Shown here: one piece after another, positions 17,575-26,174 of the stretch
Numbering within the stretch: position 1 is the first letter of the stretch
Layout: every line of letters starts with the position of its first letter
From: Novosphingobium resinovorum
GTDB lineage: Bacteria > Pseudomonadota > Alphaproteobacteria > Sphingomonadales > Sphingomonadaceae
Length of the DNA: 64,000 bases
NCBI RefSeq assembly: GCF_001742225.1
Contig: NZ_CP017075.1
Span: 124,001-188,000, forward strand
Reading direction: 5' to 3'
The notes under the pieces: generated by a model
Database searches by the model: none
The model's input: only the letters and a program-made list of their open reading frames with translations
Told to the model about the DNA's origin: nothing
Program-made: the position numbers and the translations under genes

Positions 17575-19329
17575 TCAGAACAGCGCTTCGTCGAGCGCCA
17601 TGACCGTGGCGGGACCGGCGACGATGCGGGCCGCGTGCAGACCTGCGCGGGGCAGCACGTAGCTCGCGTAGTAGGCGGCGAGGGCGGCGTAGGTGTCGCG
17701 GCTGTGCGCATCCTCCAGCGCCGGGGCGGCGGCGAGGATGCGGACCCACATCCAGCCCAGCGACACCAGCGCGAAGAGGTTGAGGTACTCCGTGGCCGCC
17801 GCGCCGAGGGCATCGGCATCGCCCGATGCGGCCGCGATGGTGGCGCTGGCTTCTTCCAGCATGGCGAGGGCGGCGCGCATCTGCACGGCGAGGTCGCCTG
17901 AGTCGCTTTTGTCGATGTCGGCCGCGATTCCGTCGAGGTAGGCGCGCAAGGGGGCGCCGCCGTTCAGCGTGACCTTGCGCGAGACGAGGTCCATGGCCTG
18001 GACGCCGTTGGTGCCCTCGTAGATCTGGGTGATGCGTGCGTCGCGGACGAACTGCTCCATCCCGGCTTCGTGGATGTAGCCGTGGCCGCCGAAGACCTGC
18101 TGCGCCAGCACCGTCGTCTCGAAGCCGAAGTCGGTGAAGGCGGCCTTCACCACCGGCGTCAGCAGGGCGACGTCTGCGGAGGCCGCATCGCGCGTCGCGG
18201 CGTCCGGGTGGCGGTCGGCGCTGTCCATGCGGATCGCGGTCCATGCGGCGAGGGCACGCGCGGGCTCGACGAAGGCGCGGCAGGCGAGCAGCATCTTGCG
18301 CACGTCGGCATGGGCGATGATCGGCACGGGGCCGGGGCGGCCGTCAGCGGCGCGGCCTTGCAGGCGCTCGCGGGCATAGGCGACCGCGTTCTGCGTCGCC
18401 GCATCGGCAAGGCCGAGCCCCTGGATGCCAACGAACAGGCGTTCGGCATTCATCATCGTAAACATCGCGTTGAGCCCGCGCCCAGCCTCGCCGACCAGCC
18501 AGCCGGTCGCGCCGTCGTAGTTCATGACGCAAGTGGGCTGGGCATGGATGCCCATCTTGTGCTCGAGCGCGCCGACCGACATCGCATTGCGTTCGTCGAA
18601 GGCGCCGCTGGCTCCGGGCAGGAACTTGGGGACGAGCAGCAGGCTGATCCCCTTCACTCCGGCCGGAGCATCGGGCAGGCGGGCGAGGACGAGGTGGACG
18701 ATGTTGTTGCCGAAATCCTGGTCGCCCGAGGATATGAAGATCTTGGTCCCGGTCACCGCATAGCTGCCGTCGCCGCGTGGCTCGGCGCGGGTGCGCAGCA
18801 GGCCGAGGTCGGTGCCCGCCGAAGCCTCGGTCAGCGCCATCGCCCCGCACCACTCGCCGGTAACGAGCTTGCCGAGGTACGTGGCCTTGAGTTCGTCCGA
18901 GCCGTGTGCGGCAAGCGCTTCCGCCGCGCCCCGGGTAAGGCCGGGGAACAGGCCGAAGGACAAGTTGGCGGCGGACACCATCTCGTCGAGCATGATCTGC
19001 ACTGTGCGCGGCAGGCCCTGTCCGCCGAACTCGGGATCGCCTGCGAGGCCGGGCCAGCCCGCCTCGACGAATTCCGCATAAGCCTCCGCGAAGCCCGGTG
19101 CGGTCACGACATTGCCATCGACGAGCTTCGTGCCCGCCGCGTCACCCGGCAGGTTCAGCGGGGCTAGGCGTTCGGTGCACATGCGGCCTGCCATCGTCAG
19201 CACTTCGCCTGCCAGTTCGCTCGTCACTTCCTCCAGTCCCGGCAGCGCGGCCATCTGCGCGTCGAAATCGAGCACGTGCTCCAGCAGGAAACGCATCGTC
19301 GCGACGGGGGGCTGGTAGGTCGAGGGCAT
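17575..19329 (-). CDS. acyl-CoA dehydrogenase, long DmdC-type
   Basis: The 584-residue flavoprotein belongs to the long acyl-CoA dehydrogenase subgroup that also contains DmdC. It has the FAD-binding segment MALTEASAGTDLGLL, the second signature GGHGYIHEAGMEQFVRDARI, and the catalytic Glu region YEGTNGVQAMDL, followed by the extra C-terminal domain of this subgroup. It introduces the 2,3-double bond in acyl-CoA. ATG at 19329 is supported by GGAG about seven bases upstream. It is divergent from a TetR-family regulator with a palindrome between them. It is paralogous to the gene at 28537-30327. The chain-length preference is unknown. Confidence 0.9.
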   Translation of the reverse strand: MPSTYQPPVATMRFLLEHVLDFDAQMAALPGLEEVTSELAGEVLTMAGRMCTERLAPLNLPGDAAGTKLVDGNVVTAPGFAEAYAEFVEAGWPGLAGDPEFGGQGLPRTVQIMLDEMVSAANLSFGLFPGLTRGAAEALAAHGSDELKATYLGKLVTGEWCGAMALTEASAGTDLGLLRTRAEPRGDGSYAVTGTKIFISSGDQDFGNNIVHLVLARLPDAPAGVKGISLLLVPKFLPGASGAFDERNAMSVGALEHKMGIHAQPTCVMNYDGATGWLVGEAGRGLNAMFTMMNAERLFVGIQGLGLADAATQNAVAYARERLQGRAADGRPGPVPIIAHADVRKMLLACRAFVEPARALAAWTAIRMDSADRHPDAATRDAASADVALLTPVVKAAFTDFGFETTVLAQQVFGGHGYIHEAGMEQFVRDARITQIYEGTNGVQAMDLVSRKVTLNGGAPLRAYLDGIAADIDKSDSGDLAVQMRAALAMLEEASATIAAASGDADALGAAATEYLNLFALVSLGWMWVRILAAAPALEDAHSRDTYAALAAYYASYVLPRAGLHAARIVAGPATVMALDEALF

Positions 19330-19385
19330 GATCGTCTCCACGGTGGTCCTTGCGCGCTTGCGCGGCTTTGGGTGTCAATGTACCA

Positions 19386-19395
19386 AACGATCGTT
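19386..19395. promoter_or_regulatory. candidate TetR-family operator palindrome
   Basis: AACGATCGTT is a perfect 10-bp palindrome, within CCAAACGATCGTTACA, in the divergent promoter region between the acyl-CoA dehydrogenase and TetR genes. It resembles CAAAC-N-GTTTG operators of fatty-acid-responsive TetR regulators such as PsrA. Binding by the adjacent TetR protein is inferred. Confidence 0.5.
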
Positions 19396-19468
19396 ACAAT
19401 CAAGGTGGTGGCGCAGTGACCCTTGAATTCCCTTGCCGATCGGTCGGCCGCGCGCCAACGCAGGCCGA

Positions 19469-20044
19469 ATGAACGCACGCCATCCCGACAAGTCGAACCC
19501 GTCGCGCGAGGACGAGGTCGTGGCCGCCGCCGCCGCCCTCTTCGCCGAGCGGGGCTATGCCGCGACCAGCATCCGCGACATCGGCGAGCGGGTGGGCCTG
19601 CTGGGCGGCTCGCTCTACCACTACATCAAGAGCAAGGACGCGCTTTTCGTGCGCATCCACGATGCGGCGCTGCAGGCGGCGGAAGACCGCATCCGCGCGG
19701 CGATCGAAGGGGTGGAGGAGCCCGCTGCGCGGCTGGCCAGGGCGTGCCGGGTGCTGCTGGCGATCCAGCTCGACCCGGCCTCCCTGACGATGCCGCTGAT
19801 GAACGACTTTCGCGCGGTGCCAGACTCCGTGCGCGTGCAACTGGTCGCGCGGCGCGATGCGTTCGAGCTACTGTTCGCGGACCTCGTCAATGCCCTGCCG
19901 CCGCAGCCGGGGCGCGACCCGGCGATCTATCGCATCCTGCTGCTCGCCACGCTCAATTCGGCGAGCGAGTGGTATCGGCCGGGGCGCCTCACCCTCGATG
20001 AAGTCGCCGACCAGATCCTCGGGGTCTACGCGGTCGGTTCCTGA
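19469..20044 (+). CDS. TetR/AcrR-family transcriptional regulator
   Basis: The 191-residue protein has an N-terminal TetR helix-turn-helix (AAALFAERGYAATSIRDIGERVGLLGGSLYHYIKSKD) and a C-terminal all-helical ligand domain. I start at ATG 19469; TTG at 19433 is an alternative. It faces away from an acyl-CoA dehydrogenase gene and overlaps the 3' end of tesB by 19 bp convergently. The setting suggests an acyl-CoA-responsive repressor of beta-oxidation genes, binding the palindrome at 19386-19395. Confidence 0.88.
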   Translation: MNARHPDKSNPSREDEVVAAAAALFAERGYAATSIRDIGERVGLLGGSLYHYIKSKDALFVRIHDAALQAAEDRIRAAIEGVEEPAARLARACRVLLAIQLDPASLTMPLMNDFRAVPDSVRVQLVARRDAFELLFADLVNALPPQPGRDPAIYRILLLATLNSASEWYRPGRLTLDEVADQILGVYAVGS

Positions 20045-20898
20045 GTAGGGACGGCGCGGCAGAGTCCTTCCTGCGCCACGCTGGCGACCAGCGTTCCCGC
20101 CCGGTCGTAAAGCGCGCCGCGCGCAAAGCCCCTCGCGTGACCGGCCCAGGGGCTGTCCATCGCATAGAGCAGCCAGTCGTCCACCGGCGGAGTGGAATGG
20201 AACCACACCGCATGGTCGAGGCTGGCGACCTGCATGCCGGGCGAGAAAATGGCCTTCGAATGGGGCAGGATCGCCGTGGAAACGAGTGCGAAGTCGCTGG
20301 CGTAAGTCAGCACGACGCGCCTGAGCACTTCGTCGCTGTCGATCGGCGCGGCCAGCTTGAACCACAGGAACTGGTGAGGGGTATCCGAGCCCTGCACGGC
20401 AGGCGGGCCGGGCCGGATCTCGAACGCGGCGAGGCGGTCGAGCATGGCCTGCGGGAATTTCTGGCCCGTCGCCGCGAGTGCCGTGACGAGGTCCGGGCAC
20501 TGCTCGGGCGAGGGCACTTGCGTCATGGCGGCGGCGTGGGCGAAGCCGTCCTCGCGCCGATGGAACGAGGCCGCCAGGTTGAGGATCGGCTTGCCGCCCT
20601 GCATCGCCACGACGCGCCGGTTGGCGAAGCTGCCGCCGTCGAAGTCGCGCAGCACGCGGTAGATGATCGGCCGCGTCGTGTCCCCGGCACGCAGGAAATA
20701 GGCGTGGAGCGAATGGGCCTGCCGATCGCTGCCCGCCAGATCGCGTGCGGCGGCCGCCAGCGCCTGCGCCACGACGAGGCCGCCGAACACGCGGCCGGGC
20801 CGTTCCTCCGAGGCGCCGCCGCGGAACAGGTCGGTGTCGATCTCCTCGACTTCGAGGAGGGCGCGCAGTTCGGCGACGGCAGCAGCAGGGTCAATCAT
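20026..20898 (-). CDS. tesB: acyl-CoA thioesterase II (TesB)
   Basis: The 290-residue double-hotdog thioesterase hydrolyses acyl-CoA to fatty acid and CoA. It shows RVFGGLVVAQALAAA near residue 37 and the C-terminal hotdog with SLDHAVWFHSTPPVDDWLLYAMDSPWAG, which carries the catalytic Asp/Gln-Thr region. The length matches E. coli TesB (286). It overlaps the MerR gene upstream by eight bases and is the last gene of the fadL-fadD-merR-tesB operon. It may relieve CoA trapping during fatty-acid use. Confidence 0.93.
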   Translation of the reverse strand: MIDPAAAVAELRALLEVEEIDTDLFRGGASEERPGRVFGGLVVAQALAAAARDLAGSDRQAHSLHAYFLRAGDTTRPIIYRVLRDFDGGSFANRRVVAMQGGKPILNLAASFHRREDGFAHAAAMTQVPSPEQCPDLVTALAATGQKFPQAMLDRLAAFEIRPGPPAVQGSDTPHQFLWFKLAAPIDSDEVLRRVVLTYASDFALVSTAILPHSKAIFSPGMQVASLDHAVWFHSTPPVDDWLLYAMDSPWAGHARGFARGALYDRAGTLVASVAQEGLCRAVPTQEPTA

Positions 20899-21310
20899 CG
20901 ACGGGCCTTAGCGGCGAGCCCTCGAGCCACGCAAGGGCCTGCCGCTCGATCGAGAGCAGTTCCTCCAGTGTCTGGTCGATCGCCCGCTTCTGCTTGCGCA
21001 AGTCGGCGATACGCTCGCCGACCTTGGACTTGAGGGCGCGGACCTGTTCGTGATGCTCGGGATCGACGTCGTAGAGATCGAGGAACTCCTTGATCTCCCG
21101 GATCGAGAAACCGAGCCGCTTGCCGCGCAGGATCAGTTGCATCCGCCCGACCTCGCGCCGCGAATAGATGCGGGTGGTGCCGACCCTCTGCGGCGCGATC
21201 AGGCCCTTGTCCTCATAGAAGCGCAAGGTGCGCATCGTCACGCCGAGCAGGGTTGCGGCTTCCTGGATGCCCAGAAGTTGCGGCGGTTCGGGAGCGGGCG
21301 CGGCGCTCAA
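20891..21310 (-). CDS. MerR-family transcriptional regulator
   Basis: The 139-residue protein has a MerR winged helix (LLGIQEAATLLGVTMRTLRFYEDKGLIAPQR) and a dimerisation coiled coil (about 85-125). There is no Cys cluster, so it is not a metal sensor. Similar short MerR proteins (LiuR/PsrA-like) control branched-chain and fatty-acid degradation. The TTG start gives a four-base overlap with the fadD stop, so it is translated with fadD. It probably regulates its own operon. Confidence 0.87.
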   Translation of the reverse strand: MSAAPAPEPPQLLGIQEAATLLGVTMRTLRFYEDKGLIAPQRVGTTRIYSRREVGRMQLILRGKRLGFSIREIKEFLDLYDVDPEHHEQVRALKSKVGERIADLRKQKRAIDQTLEELLSIERQALAWLEGSPLRPVDD

Positions 21311-23025
21311 GCTGTGGTTCCGCCCGAGCCTTGGCCAGAGTTTTGGCCCTCACGCTTGGCAGCTTCTTCCGCGACGAGGTCTTTTTTGGACAGCTTGCCT
21401 ACCATGGTCTTGGGGAGCGAATCCCGGAACTCGATCGAGGCGGGCATCTCGATCTTGTTCAGCCGTTCACGCAGGAAGTCCAGCAATGTCTCCTGATCCA
21501 GGATGTCCCCCCCGTGCAGCACTACGAATGCCTTGGGAGCCTGCCCGCGATAGGCATCGGGGATGCCGATCACGACCGCCTCGGCGACCATCGGATGCTC
21601 GTAAAGCGCTTCCTCGATGATGCGCGGATAGACATTATAGCCCCCGCAGAGGATCACGTCCTTGATCCGGTCGACGAGGAACAGATAGCCGTCCTCATCC
21701 AGATAGCCGATGTCGCCGGTGCGCAGGGCACCGTAGATGAAGGTCTTCTCGGTGTCCTCGGGACGGCCCCAGTAGCCCTGCATGATCTGCGGGCCGCGCG
21801 CGCAGACTTCGCCCTTTTCGCCGGGCGCGCAAAGGCGGGTGGGGTCGGAGGGATCGCGGATTTCCAGCGCGGTGCCGGGGAAGGCGGGGCCGCAGGCGTT
21901 GTCCTTGACCAGCCCTTCCAGCGGGTTGCAGGCGATGATCGGGCTGGCTTCGGAGAGGCCGTAGCCCTCGACGACGTTCACCCCGGTCTTCTCCTCGAAC
22001 TCGCGGCGAACCTCCAGCGGCAGCGGCGCGCCGCCGGAGATGCAGACGCGCACGTTGTCGAACTCGCCGTGAAGCTGTTGGTGGTTGAGCGCGGTGTAGA
22101 GCGTGGGCACCCCGAAGAACTGCGTCGGCTTCGTGCGCTTGGCGGTGGCGAGGAAGGACTTCATCTCGAAGCGGGGCAGCAGGATCATCTCCGCCGCCGT
22201 GTCGACCGAGTAGTTCAGCACCGTCGTCAGCGCGAAGACGTGGAACAGGGGCAAGACACCCAGCGTGCGCTCCTGATGCTCGGGCATGTGGCCGACATGC
22301 GCGATCATCTGCGCCGAGTTGGCGGCCAGGTTCGCGTGGCTGAGCATCGCGCCCTTGGGCACACCGGTGGTGCCGCCAGTGTACTGCAGCACCGCGAGGT
22401 CGTTGGGATGGCGTTCGACCGGGTCCGGCTCTGCATCGCGGGCGATCAGGTTGGCCCAGCGCGCATAGCGCAAGTCGTGCGGCTCATGCGCGATGTCGTG
22501 GCGCTTGAAGAGCAGGAAGGCGCGGCGCTTGATCGCGGGCAGGGCGTCGGCGAAGGGGCAGACGACCACGCGCTTGAGGCAGGTCTTGCCCACCAGCGGC
22601 TCCAGCTTGGGCAGGCAGAGCGCGAGGTCGGTGGCGATCATCACCTCGCAGCCGGAGTCGGTGACCTGATGCGCCATCTCGCGCTCGGTGTAGAGCGGGT
22701 TGAAGTTCACCACGACCGCACCGATCCGCAGCACCGCGAAGTAAGCGACCACGTAATAAGGCGTATTGGGCAGGCACAGGCCGACACGGGTGCCCTTGGT
22801 GACACCAAGGTCCTGCAGGCCGCGGGCGGCACGCTTCGCAAGCGCGCCGATTTCCGAATATGTCCACTTGCGGCCCATGAAATCGACCGCCGGCCATGGC
22901 CCGTGGGCATCCACGGCATGGTCGAGCAGGTCGGTCAGAAGACGCGGCGCGATCGGCGGCATCTCGTCCGTCGTTGAGGAGGCAGTGGCGGGAGCGACCC
23001 CGCCGATCGTCGCCGCGTCGATCAT
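21307..23025 (-). CDS. fadD: long-chain fatty acid-CoA ligase
   Basis: The 572-residue adenylate-forming enzyme activates fatty acids to acyl-CoA. Motifs in order are YTGGTTGVPKGAMLSH (P-loop), GYGLSEASPI (A5), TGDIGYLDEDGYLFLVDRIKD (A7/A8) and the C-terminal catalytic Lys in PKTMVGKLSKKDL. It starts at the ATG of the TAATG shared with the fadL stop, which marks tight coupling. It pairs naturally with FadL import just upstream and with the beta-oxidation genes at 25-30 kb. Confidence 0.95.
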   Translation of the reverse strand: MIDAATIGGVAPATASSTTDEMPPIAPRLLTDLLDHAVDAHGPWPAVDFMGRKWTYSEIGALAKRAARGLQDLGVTKGTRVGLCLPNTPYYVVAYFAVLRIGAVVVNFNPLYTEREMAHQVTDSGCEVMIATDLALCLPKLEPLVGKTCLKRVVVCPFADALPAIKRRAFLLFKRHDIAHEPHDLRYARWANLIARDAEPDPVERHPNDLAVLQYTGGTTGVPKGAMLSHANLAANSAQMIAHVGHMPEHQERTLGVLPLFHVFALTTVLNYSVDTAAEMILLPRFEMKSFLATAKRTKPTQFFGVPTLYTALNHQQLHGEFDNVRVCISGGAPLPLEVRREFEEKTGVNVVEGYGLSEASPIIACNPLEGLVKDNACGPAFPGTALEIRDPSDPTRLCAPGEKGEVCARGPQIMQGYWGRPEDTEKTFIYGALRTGDIGYLDEDGYLFLVDRIKDVILCGGYNVYPRIIEEALYEHPMVAEAVVIGIPDAYRGQAPKAFVVLHGGDILDQETLLDFLRERLNKIEMPASIEFRDSLPKTMVGKLSKKDLVAEEAAKREGQNSGQGSGGTTA

Positions 23026-24323
23026 TAGAAGTGCATCCTTGCGCCAAGGGAGAATACGAGAGCGGAAGCGTCCTTCAACTCGCCGTTGGTGATCACCGGG
23101 GTCTGCACCGCCGTGCCTGCGTAGGCAGCGGTGATGCGGTCGATCGGCGCATCCTTGAAGGTGATGTACGAGGCCGCCGCGTCGATGGTGAAGGCCGGGC
23201 TCGGCGAATAGCTGGTGCCTGCCGAGAAGTTCCAGCGGTTGCTGTCCGGCACGCGCGCGTCGCGGTTGCCGTCCTGCGTCGGGGTGATGCCGCGCTGGAA
23301 GCCGGTGCGCAGGACCCACTGCGGGTTGACCTGATAATCGGCGCCGATCGCCCAGGTCCAGCTGTTGCGGTAGTTCTCGGGGATCGACTGGTTGATCGGC
23401 GCGCCGATGTCGATGGTGTCGAACTCGCTCCAGCCCATGCGCACGACCTGCGCGTTGAGGGTCAGGCTCTTGCTCATCTGCGCGCGGGCGCTGCCGATGA
23501 ACATCCACGGCGTGCTGAACGAAGCCTTGGCGTCGATCGTGCCGTTCTGCGCTGCGAGCGGACCGGCCAGCCCTTCGAGCGTCACCGTGCCATCCAGCTT
23601 GTGCTTGATCGAGGACTTGTAGGCAAAGCCCAGCGAGACCGGGCCGTCATGGTACTGCACACCGGCCGACCAGCCCACATCCCAGCCGTTGCCCTTGAGC
23701 GTCTGGTGCCCGTCCGCGAGCAGCGGCGACAGGTTGGGGAGGTAGTTGCCCAGCGTCGCATCGACGTACTCGATGTTCGCCGCGCCGCCGATGTAGAGGC
23801 CCTTGGCCAGTTCCACCGCGATCGAGGGCTGGATGTCGTAAGTGCGCAGCTTGGTCTTGTCGGCGCTGTAGCGCGCCCAGCTGTCGGCGTCGTAGTCGGT
23901 GGTGAACGAATAGGGTGCCGTCAGCGACAGGCCCACCGCCACGCGGCCGAACCCATAGGCGATCGCTCCCGAAGGCAGGTAGCCGTTATCGATCGGGTTC
24001 TTCGCCACCGGATTGCCGCCGACCGAGGCCGGGGCCTGCAGCGGGCGCACGATCACGGTGCCGTTGTCCACGACCTTGCCGCGCGGCAGGATCGCGCTGG
24101 CGCGCACGGATGCCTCGCCGCCCTGCATGCCCGCGATCGAAGCCGGGTTCCACCAGAGGGAATCGACGCCGGTATCAGCCGCCTCGCCCGAGAAGGCGCG
24201 GCCCTGTCCGCGGACGGACTGCTCCTGAAGGTAGAACGCCTGCGCGCTCGCCGATCCGCTCCACGCGAAGGCGACGACGCTGGCCGCGCTCGCAAGGAAG
24301 ATGCGGTTGTACTTGGTATGCAT
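23025..24323 (-). CDS. fadL: FadL/OmpP1-family outer membrane fatty acid transporter
   Basis: The 432-residue outer-membrane beta-barrel has a signal peptide ending SGSASA and the FadL N-terminal hatch pattern (FYLQEQSVRGQGRAFSGEAA, then SLWWNPA). It ends with the barrel-closing LGARMHF aromatic C-terminus. It should admit long-chain fatty acids or other hydrophobic compounds. It is the first gene of the fadL-fadD-merR-tesB operon. ATG at 24323 directly precedes the signal peptide. Confidence 0.93.
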   Translation of the reverse strand: MHTKYNRIFLASAASVVAFAWSGSASAQAFYLQEQSVRGQGRAFSGEAADTGVDSLWWNPASIAGMQGGEASVRASAILPRGKVVDNGTVIVRPLQAPASVGGNPVAKNPIDNGYLPSGAIAYGFGRVAVGLSLTAPYSFTTDYDADSWARYSADKTKLRTYDIQPSIAVELAKGLYIGGAANIEYVDATLGNYLPNLSPLLADGHQTLKGNGWDVGWSAGVQYHDGPVSLGFAYKSSIKHKLDGTVTLEGLAGPLAAQNGTIDAKASFSTPWMFIGSARAQMSKSLTLNAQVVRMGWSEFDTIDIGAPINQSIPENYRNSWTWAIGADYQVNPQWVLRTGFQRGITPTQDGNRDARVPDSNRWNFSAGTSYSPSPAFTIDAAASYITFKDAPIDRITAAYAGTAVQTPVITNGELKDASALVFSLGARMHF

Positions 24324-24377
24324 TCGGTACTCTCCCTAGGTAATTGCTTTTTGGCAGCTACTTAACTGCCGCGCGGC

Positions 24378-24818
24378 CTACTTGATCCGCGTCCATGTCT
24401 GGGTTTTGCATAGCGGCCAGACGATGCAGCCCTTGAGCTTGAGGGTGTCCGCGCCCGCCGGGGTGATCGTGGCCTTGTAGGTGCCGCCGTCTTCCGGGTT
24501 GTAGATCGTCCCGCCCGACCAGGCGTTGCCGTCCTGCTTGAAGCCGCCGAGGATCTGCAGTCCCTTGAGGCGGCGGTCGCGCTTGGACGCGTCCTTGTTG
24601 TTGATGTCCTTGAGTTCCGGGTTCTTCAGGATGTTCTCGGAAGACACCAGCTTGCCGCAGATCGAACCGCCGCAGCGTTCGATCTCGACCACGCCGTGCT
24701 TGGCAGGCGTACGCCACGAGCCGGCCAGCGCGCCCGGATCCGCCGCCAGCACCGGCGATGCGGCGACGATCGCAGCGCTGGAACCCAACGCCAGCGTTGT
24801 AAGTTTAAGGAAGTGCAT
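24378..24818 (-). CDS. exported DUF2147 protein
   Basis: The 146-residue protein has a signal peptide (MHFLKLTTLALGSSA...SPVLA) and one DUF2147 domain: GSWRTPAKHGVVEIERCGGSICGKL, then GGTIYNPEDGGTYKATI and a C-terminal KGCIVWPLCKTQTWTRI. The Cys pairs could form disulfides. The domain is common in proteobacteria, small and beta-rich, with no settled function. ATG at 24818 has GAGAGG upstream. It sits between fadL and the divergent thiolase gene; a link to lipid metabolism is only suggested by position. Confidence 0.88.
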   Translation of the reverse strand: MHFLKLTTLALGSSAAIVAASPVLAADPGALAGSWRTPAKHGVVEIERCGGSICGKLVSSENILKNPELKDINNKDASKRDRRLKGLQILGGFKQDGNAWSGGTIYNPEDGGTYKATITPAGADTLKLKGCIVWPLCKTQTWTRIK

Positions 24819-25037
24819 TTGCGACCTCTCCATCTCTCTCGCCCGGATTTCTCTGCTGGAACCGTGCCCCTGACTTCGCAGGTGACGACCGATCCCGACC
24901 GGATGGACTCGGCATATCCCAAAATTTGCTTGACGTATAGGGAAAGATTCGCACCTTAAGGGAAGACGTTCGGGAGAACGAGGATCGCTATGGATTCGGC
25001 ACTCAAGCCGGCCGGGTCCGCCCATGGAGAGGAATGC

Positions 25038-26174
25038 ATGCAAAGCGTCGTGATCGCGGGCTACGCCCGTTCGCCGTTTCACCTGGCCAACAAGGGCGCA
25101 CTCGCCCGCGTCCGCCCCGACGACCTCGCCGCGCAGGTGATCCGGGGGCTGATTTCCAAGACCGGCGTGGAGCCCGCCGATATCGAGGACATCATCGTCG
25201 GCTGCGCTTTTCCCGAGGGAGAGCAGGGGCTTAACGTCGCGCGCCTGATCGGCCAGATTGCGGGACTGCCGCAGTCGGTCGGCGGGATGACGGTGAACCG
25301 TTTCTGCGGCTCCTCGATGAGCGCGATTCACATCGCCATGGGCCAGATCGCCGTAGGGGCTGGCGAGGTATTCATCTGCGCCGGTATCGAATCGATGAGC
25401 CGGGTGCCGATGAGCGGCTTCAACCCGCTGCCGAACCCGGCGCTGGCTAAGTCGACCGCCGCTTATATCGGCATGGGCGAGACGGCCGAAAACGTCGCCA
25501 CCCAGTATCAGATTTCGCGCGGCGAACAGGAAGCGCTCGCCGTCGAGAGCCAGAAGAAGGCCGCCGCCGCGCGCGAAGCAGGCAAGCTGGCCGATGAGAT
25601 CGTGCCCATCGAAACCAAGGGTGGCACCGTCAGCGAAGACGGTACGATCCGCCCCGAAACCACCGCCGAAGCCCTTGCTGGCCTGAAGCCCGCGTTCGAT
25701 GCCAACGGTTCGGTGACGGCGGGCACCTCCTCCCCGCTGACCGACGGCGCCAGCGCGGTGCTGGTGACCACCGAGGAATACGCGCGTGCTCACGGACTGC
25801 CGATCCTCGCCCGCATCAAGTCGGTCGCGATCTCCGGCTGCGCGCCCGAGACTATGGGCCTCGGCCCGATCCTCTCGAGCCAGAAGGCGCTGGAGCGCGC
25901 GGGGATTTCCGCCAGCGACCTCGACGTCGTGGAACTCAACGAAGCCTTTGCGTCCCAGGCACTTGCCTGCATCAAGGACCTGAACCTCGACACCGCCAAG
26001 GTGAACATCGACGGCGGCGCGATCGCCATCGGCCACCCGCTTGGCGCGACCGGTGCGCGCATCGTCGGCAAGGCGGCATCGCTGCTCAAGCGCGAGGGCG
26101 GCAAGTACGCGCTCGCCAGCCAGTGCATCGGCGGCGGTCAGGGCATCGCCACCGTTCTGGAGGCCGTGGAATGA
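25038..26174 (+). CDS. fadA: acetyl-CoA C-acyltransferase (thiolase)
   Basis: The 378-residue thiolase performs the last step of beta-oxidation, cleaving 3-ketoacyl-CoA. The acyl-accepting Cys is in NRFCGSSMSA, the catalytic His in IAIGHPLGATGAR and the second Cys in ALASQCIGGGQG. ATG at 25038 is chosen because GGAGAGGA (25026-25033) precedes it; a start at 24990 would add 16 residues lacking family similarity. The stop overlaps fadB by four bases, so fadA and fadB form the usual two-subunit pair. Confidence 0.95.
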   Translation: MQSVVIAGYARSPFHLANKGALARVRPDDLAAQVIRGLISKTGVEPADIEDIIVGCAFPEGEQGLNVARLIGQIAGLPQSVGGMTVNRFCGSSMSAIHIAMGQIAVGAGEVFICAGIESMSRVPMSGFNPLPNPALAKSTAAYIGMGETAENVATQYQISRGEQEALAVESQKKAAAAREAGKLADEIVPIETKGGTVSEDGTIRPETTAEALAGLKPAFDANGSVTAGTSSPLTDGASAVLVTTEEYARAHGLPILARIKSVAISGCAPETMGLGPILSSQKALERAGISASDLDVVELNEAFASQALACIKDLNLDTAKVNIDGGAIAIGHPLGATGARIVGKAASLLKREGGKYALASQCIGGGQGIATVLEAVE

